Of a stretch of DNA of 64,000 nucleotides, positions 59,685 through 64,000 are shown in pieces. A program made the position numbers and the translations under genes. Position 1 is the stretch's first letter. Each line of letters opens with the position of its first letter. The notes under the pieces are model-generated. The model made no database searches. It had not been told where the DNA came from and saw only the letters and a program-made list of their open reading frames with translations. The stretch comes from Cladorhizidae sp. MBARI D1340-BT2 (Eukaryota; Porifera; Demospongiae; Poecilosclerida; Cladorhizidae). The stretch covers positions 15,588,867 to 15,652,866 of the forward strand of contig JAQNBH010000013.1 in NCBI GenBank assembly GCA_028752905.1, given 5' to 3'.

Positions 59685-60097
59685 ATATATATTTTGGGCT
59701 GAAACAAAGAACTTAAATATTTCAGGAAGAGTTGTTCGTGCTTCAATGGATGGTTCAAATGGAGTTACTGTACTATTGACCACATCAGGAATAACAGTCA
59801 TTACATTAGACTGTTCTGAGCAGACTATATACTGGTATAGTGGAAGGCAACTTGGCTCCATAAGAACTGATGGATCAAATTTTCAGATTATCAATAATGC
59901 AATGCCACTGAGTTCTAATTATTCATTCTTTCTTTCGCATTTGGAAAATGGCATGTTGCATTTTACTATATTTGGAAAGTACACTGTGTACTTAATATAT
60001 GTCAATGGAACATTGGGTCCAAAGCTTCAGGCATTCACTGGCTGCCATGGATTTGCTGGTTCCAAAGTTATTAGTCAACACAGCCAACTTATAAAAG
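59685..60097 (+). CDS. Host gene exon k: last blades of propeller 2
   Basis: Acceptor TTGACTGCAG, donor AAAAG/GTACAA, phases 2 to 1. It encodes YIFWAETKNLNISGRVVRAS, MDGSNGVTVLL, DCSEQTIYWYSGRQLGSIRT and DGSNFQIINN, then a more diverged part. The YWTD motifs are degraded (Y-I-F-W-A-E, I-Y-W-Y-S-G), as often in terminal blades. Homologous to exon d (413 versus 398 bases). Potential N-glycosylation sites NIS and NGT. Confidence 0.9.
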
Positions 60098-63000
60098 GTA
60101 CAATGACTGTTATTATATTATTAAAAATAGGTTTGGTAATATGTAATAGGTCATAAGCTGGATGCACTGAGGATTGACGATAATTAATAATGCATTACTT
60201 TGACATGACAATAAATACAAATGCATATACGACCTTATTTAATTTTTTATATATTACACATTATCACCAGTTAACCTAAAACTAAATCTAATAATTAATG
60301 CTCATACAACAAAAAATGCTTTTTAGCTCATCAAATGATGGTTTCGTAAAGTATTACCTATCTACCAGCCTAATTTGAATCTTTCGCCAAAGTAGTAAAT
60401 TGGCAAAGGAGCTGTCCATCTCTGGTGTTCATTTGCTTATAGAACTCTATTTGATTTTTTGTAGATCTCTCCACTGCCATAAGCAAATAAATAATAAAAT
60501 CAACAATAGAACAACAGAAGAACGGTTTCAAGAATAATGCTCTTAATTATAAAGTAGCAGGTATTTTAGATTGACAGATAAAGACCAAAAACACAAGTTT
60601 ACCATGTAAACTGCACCCAGTTAGATGACCCAAAATGTGATAATTATACAGATATTGATGTATAAATATATATATATATATCATCTGACTGATGGCAGTA
60701 AACATTGGTAAATTTTAATTTCCTTTTTTATGAAATATACTTCTTTGTTTTAGATACAATTATTTTTGGTATTGTACCACTCATGATACCCAATTTCTCC
60801 ATAATCATGCATAGGGGAAGATGTGTGTGCATGTTTCTGTGTGTGAGGTGGGAGGGAGACTGGGATTAACTGATCTTAAAAAATACTTTGGAACCTCAAA
60901 CTTTCAGATCCGTTTTTTTAATTTATTTATTTTATATAAATATCTCTGGCAATGTGGTTTGTTTTAGCACTAAAATTGTAGGTATTTACATAGCTAGGTA
61001 AAGATTATCTGTTTCTCAAGTCAGGGATAAAATTGCTGTGGCCACCAAATGTTTTGCATTTAAACTTCATGCTTTTATGCTTATATATTCCCCATTATAT
61101 AGGGCTTACATAGTATGTGTGATATTATGAAATTGAAGGTTACTATTTTTACTTCATTAAAAAAATCACACTTCAATTCTGAATTTACATAGTTTATAAT
61201 CATAGTACACAGCTAACACCATCAGCAACAAAGTTAGACTGAAAGTAATTTGGATACTGATTTTGTATTCATGAAACTAGTTCAGAAGGTACTTGGAAAT
61301 GCCCTTAATAGGGACAAATCCTTTTGTCTATGTATAGATCTGCTATAATTAATGTCTATCAGCAGATAACATTACAAAAAAGTTTACTTCACTTTTTATC
61401 AACTTAAAGCAGTTATATTACCAATGTTTCAAAGAATATTATTTTGACCTCCTTCAAATCCAAAGTACATATTATGTTGAAACATTGGTAATAAAACTTT
61501 AAAAAAAGGTAAACTGTTTGCATATAAATACATACTATAGACAATTTGACTTATATCATCTGCCCCTCTCAACTCCTACTACATTGTTTCATCATTGGCA
61601 TTTATGAAATAGGTATGGAACATTTAATAGATCAATGGAAACATCTATATAACTTGAAAAAAGATTTCCAGAATTATGTTAACAACTAACTCGGTTTGGA
61701 TGCAGTTTAGTATCTAAGATATAAAATCCCATAAAAGACCACTCTCATAGTAATATGTATTTATGATTAAGCTGACAATCATGGTTAGGTAATCTGTAAG
61801 GGCTATACTTTTTGAAGAGTGTTTGATTAGGCCCCTGTGACAAAAGCTACTCAGCATGTGAAAATTTATTATTTTGAGTTTTATGAAATATTGAAGTGGT
61901 GCATGTTTGACCTAGATTTAAAATTTTAAATTGTTTGTTTTCTTGCTGATTTGCTTCATACAATATTCTTGGTTAAGGCTTAGTGCATTTTGACAACATA
62001 ATTTGTAGAGAAGAAAGGCGATTTTATATATCATGGAAATATTACACAATTTACTCCAAATTGATCCATAAAGCTGAGGTATACAAGATAGTACTATAGT
62101 ACCATATACTTGCTTGCTACATATAATTTGAACATTTTTATAACAATAAATAAAATAATCTTTAAAAATTCTAGTCCTTGTTGTAGAATATTTGTACTTT
62201 TTTAAACAACAAATTTATATTATGCTATATTTTAACAGTATGTCACAGAATCTTTTCCCCATTTTTATTTCCTTTATTGTTTCAAAAAAATATAAAATGG
62301 TGCTGTTTACCTTGTTTATTTTTTTTGCTTATTTGCAATTTTCTTGGGGTGAGGCATGATTGATTTGACATCATAATTGTACAAATGATCAGTTACAGCA
62401 TGAAGTTAACATTGAAATGTTGCTAGGGTTACTCAAAATTTCAGTTTCCAATACACTTTTTAGAATATAAAAGAACCATACAAAGGGAGGATATAAAAAA
62501 ATTATACATATTTCTTTAAAATACCATAAATTTTTTTTTTTTTTTATCAGCTTTTGTTATTATTTTTCATCTATGTTTCTAACAAATACTTCAGTCTTGA
62601 TCCTGACAGAGTAATCTTGTAAAAAAATGATAATCTATGGTATTATAAATTATATGGGTTGAGATTCACCTTATAGTGGTGGCATACTTGAGTCATATAA
62701 ACACTAACGTATGCCAACCTGTGTAAACTATTTGATAACTTCTCACAAGCTCAAAGTAAATATTTAACTTATTATGAAGTAAATCAGTTTTGTTATACTA
62801 AGAGCAATTTTTTTATCTAATCTGGCTAGAGAGTATATAGTCAATTTTAACTGCAGTATACATAGGTAGTTATATATATGCAGTGGGCTTATCTCTGCAA
62901 ATTCTTCCTCACGTTTCCAACGTTTCAACCAATATTGGTGAACTTATTTATTCCCTTTATTCTTTTCTTAGTTGTGATACAATTAACCACAACTCAACAG

Positions 63001-63256
63001 CAGAAAGTACCAAAAATCATAGAATTTTTTTAATAATGTAACAATAATTAGAAAATACAAAAATTCAGCCATTGCTATGATAAAACCTAACTTGGGACCA
63101 TAATATATCAAGGTTTTGACCTTGCCTCTTACTCCGCTCCAATGATTGACTGTTAACCATTAAGTTCTGTATATGATATATAGATGCATAACCAATTGTA
63201 AATATGCATTAACATCGAAGATAAATGTATAACATATTATAATTTCTTTATTACAG
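60098..63256 (+). other. Intron, 3.2 kb
   Basis: AT-rich with T runs; no gene recognised. By analogy with module 1 no exon is expected here. Confidence 0.65.
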
Positions 63257-63388
63257 GTGTTAACCCATGCGGTAACAACAATGGAGGATGCAGTCACCTG
63301 TGTTTGCTTAGTGCCACCAATCTCAATGGATATTCCTGTACCTGCCACAATGCCACCACCGTCTCAGCGGATGGGAGATCATGTTCAG
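63257..63388 (+). CDS. Host gene exon l: EGF-like domain 2
   Basis: A 1-1 phase exon (acceptor TTTATTACAG, donor TCAG/GTATAT). It encodes [20 protein letters not shown], then [20 protein letters not shown]. Six cysteines in the LRP EGF pattern, very like EGF 1. Confidence 0.95.
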
Positions 63389-64000
63389 GTATATAACAAT
63401 GATGAAGTGTCAACTGATTCATCACTAAAAACGATTATACCTCCATATACTTCATGTTGTATAAATAATTTGCAGTTTTATCCAATTACAATAGCGAACA
63501 AAACTACATAGCACTATTTTGTGCTATTTCTATTTATAAAAAACCTTCAGTAAAGAAATATCCCAGTTACACCTTATTTCTTTAAAACAATTGGATTAGC
63601 AATGACTCAAGGTATGCAAAGGTGCCAGTGCAGCTATGCTTCAATACACAACTTCCAAATAAACCAAAAGGAAATCATTCATAAAGGCAGTTGTAATTAT
63701 CTTCTGTTAAAATTATTTTCATTATCTAGACACCAGTAATACACCAGGAATAAAACCAAAAATTTATTGCTAGATGTCCTCCTTCTAATGAGTTATATAT
63801 AGAACTAACCTGGGAGGAATCTTTATCATGATAAATTATTGAGGTTATTCAACCAAAAGTAAAAATTTATGAATATTATAGCTATATGTATATATGCAGG
63901 TAAAATAATTCCGATACAAAATATGTCTCCTACAATACGATTTTCTTTGTGAATATTTTCCAAGTTTGTATTGACATTTATGCCGTCAATCAGTTCAGAA
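63389..64000 (+). other. Start of the next intron
   Basis: No exon recognised up to the window end. The gene must continue, since exon l leaves in phase 1 and no stop follows in frame. Confidence 0.6.

Larger units (their letters stand above)
31331..63388 (+). other. Partial host gene: LRP-like protein with YWTD, EGF and somatomedin B modules
   Basis: Twelve exons, each listed separately, keep one frame for 678 codons. Architecture: propeller 1 - EGF - linker - SMB - propeller 2 - EGF. YWTD propellers paired with an LRP-type EGF are typical of LDL-receptor relatives such as LRP4, LRP5/6 and nidogen, where they bind extracellular ligands. An SMB domain between propellers is not an arrangement I know from LRP5/6. 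The product is presumably extracellular, with possible N-glycosylation sites (NGS, NNS, NIS, NGT). No signal peptide, membrane segment, LDL-A repeat or stop is in the window, so both ends are missing. Introns range from 59 bases to 14.3 kb. Orthology to any named LRP is not claimed. Confidence 0.85.

Noticed and set aside
1..64000. tRNA, rRNA or snRNA genes
   Set aside because: No cloverleaf with conserved A/B boxes and no rRNA core sequence was recognised by eye; a covariance-model scan would be decisive.

Overview
This is animal nuclear DNA: AT-rich, intron-bearing, packed with decayed DNA transposons and satellites, and carrying part of one multi-exon gene for a secreted or membrane receptor-like protein with YWTD propellers, EGF-like domains and a somatomedin B domain. 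The mixture of transposon types (piggyBac, ZMYM1-like and other hAT, MULE, Tigger/pogo, a Harbinger-like element) and the LRP-type modules suggest a non-bilaterian or other marine invertebrate. A demosponge is my best guess, but the sequence does not prove it. There is no bacterial, viral or organellar gene content, and I saw no tRNA or rRNA gene.

Layout. Positions 1-31 kb are a transposon and satellite graveyard. Two piggyBac remnants come first, the second split by a small Tigger element with intact TA target duplication. A ~160-bp satellite (called A here) and a second satellite (B) follow. Next is a ~3.4-kb element with ~60-bp inverted ends and a decayed reverse-strand gene of a widespread, unnamed TE family. 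At 9.9-20.8 kb lies a stack of nested insertions: a ZMYM1-like hAT (hAT-A) interrupted by a MULE, which is itself interrupted by an almost intact hAT (hAT-B). hAT-A is also interrupted at a second place by another hAT (hAT-C). The reading frame of hAT-A can be followed across both gaps. Further along are minisatellites, a deleted piggyBac (minus strand), a 3-kb array of satellite B joined to satellite A, and a decayed Ty3/Gypsy reverse transcriptase fragment near 30.2 kb.

Positions 31.3-63.4 kb are the host gene (plus strand). Twelve exons are supported by splice sites, phase and homology. They make 2034 coding bases (678 codons) that keep one open frame. The order is: YWTD propeller 1 (four exons), EGF, a short linker exon, somatomedin B, YWTD propeller 2 (four exons), EGF. 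Both propellers use the same intron phase series (1-2, 2-1, 1-2, 2-1), and the EGF, linker and SMB exons are 1-1 cassettes, so the gene grew by module duplication. The gene enters the first exon with phase 1 and leaves the last with phase 1, so it continues beyond what I can find on both sides. Its second intron is 14.3 kb and holds a piggyBac gene with its own introns, a Harbinger-like element inside one of those introns, and a decayed hAT. Another intron is only 59 bp.

The most interesting items are: the YWTD-EGF-SMB architecture; the Harbinger-like insertion, which carries an unrecognised spliced ORF and whose empty site is preserved 2.4 kb away; the readable nested-insertion stack; and the single stop codon separating hAT-B from an intact transposase.
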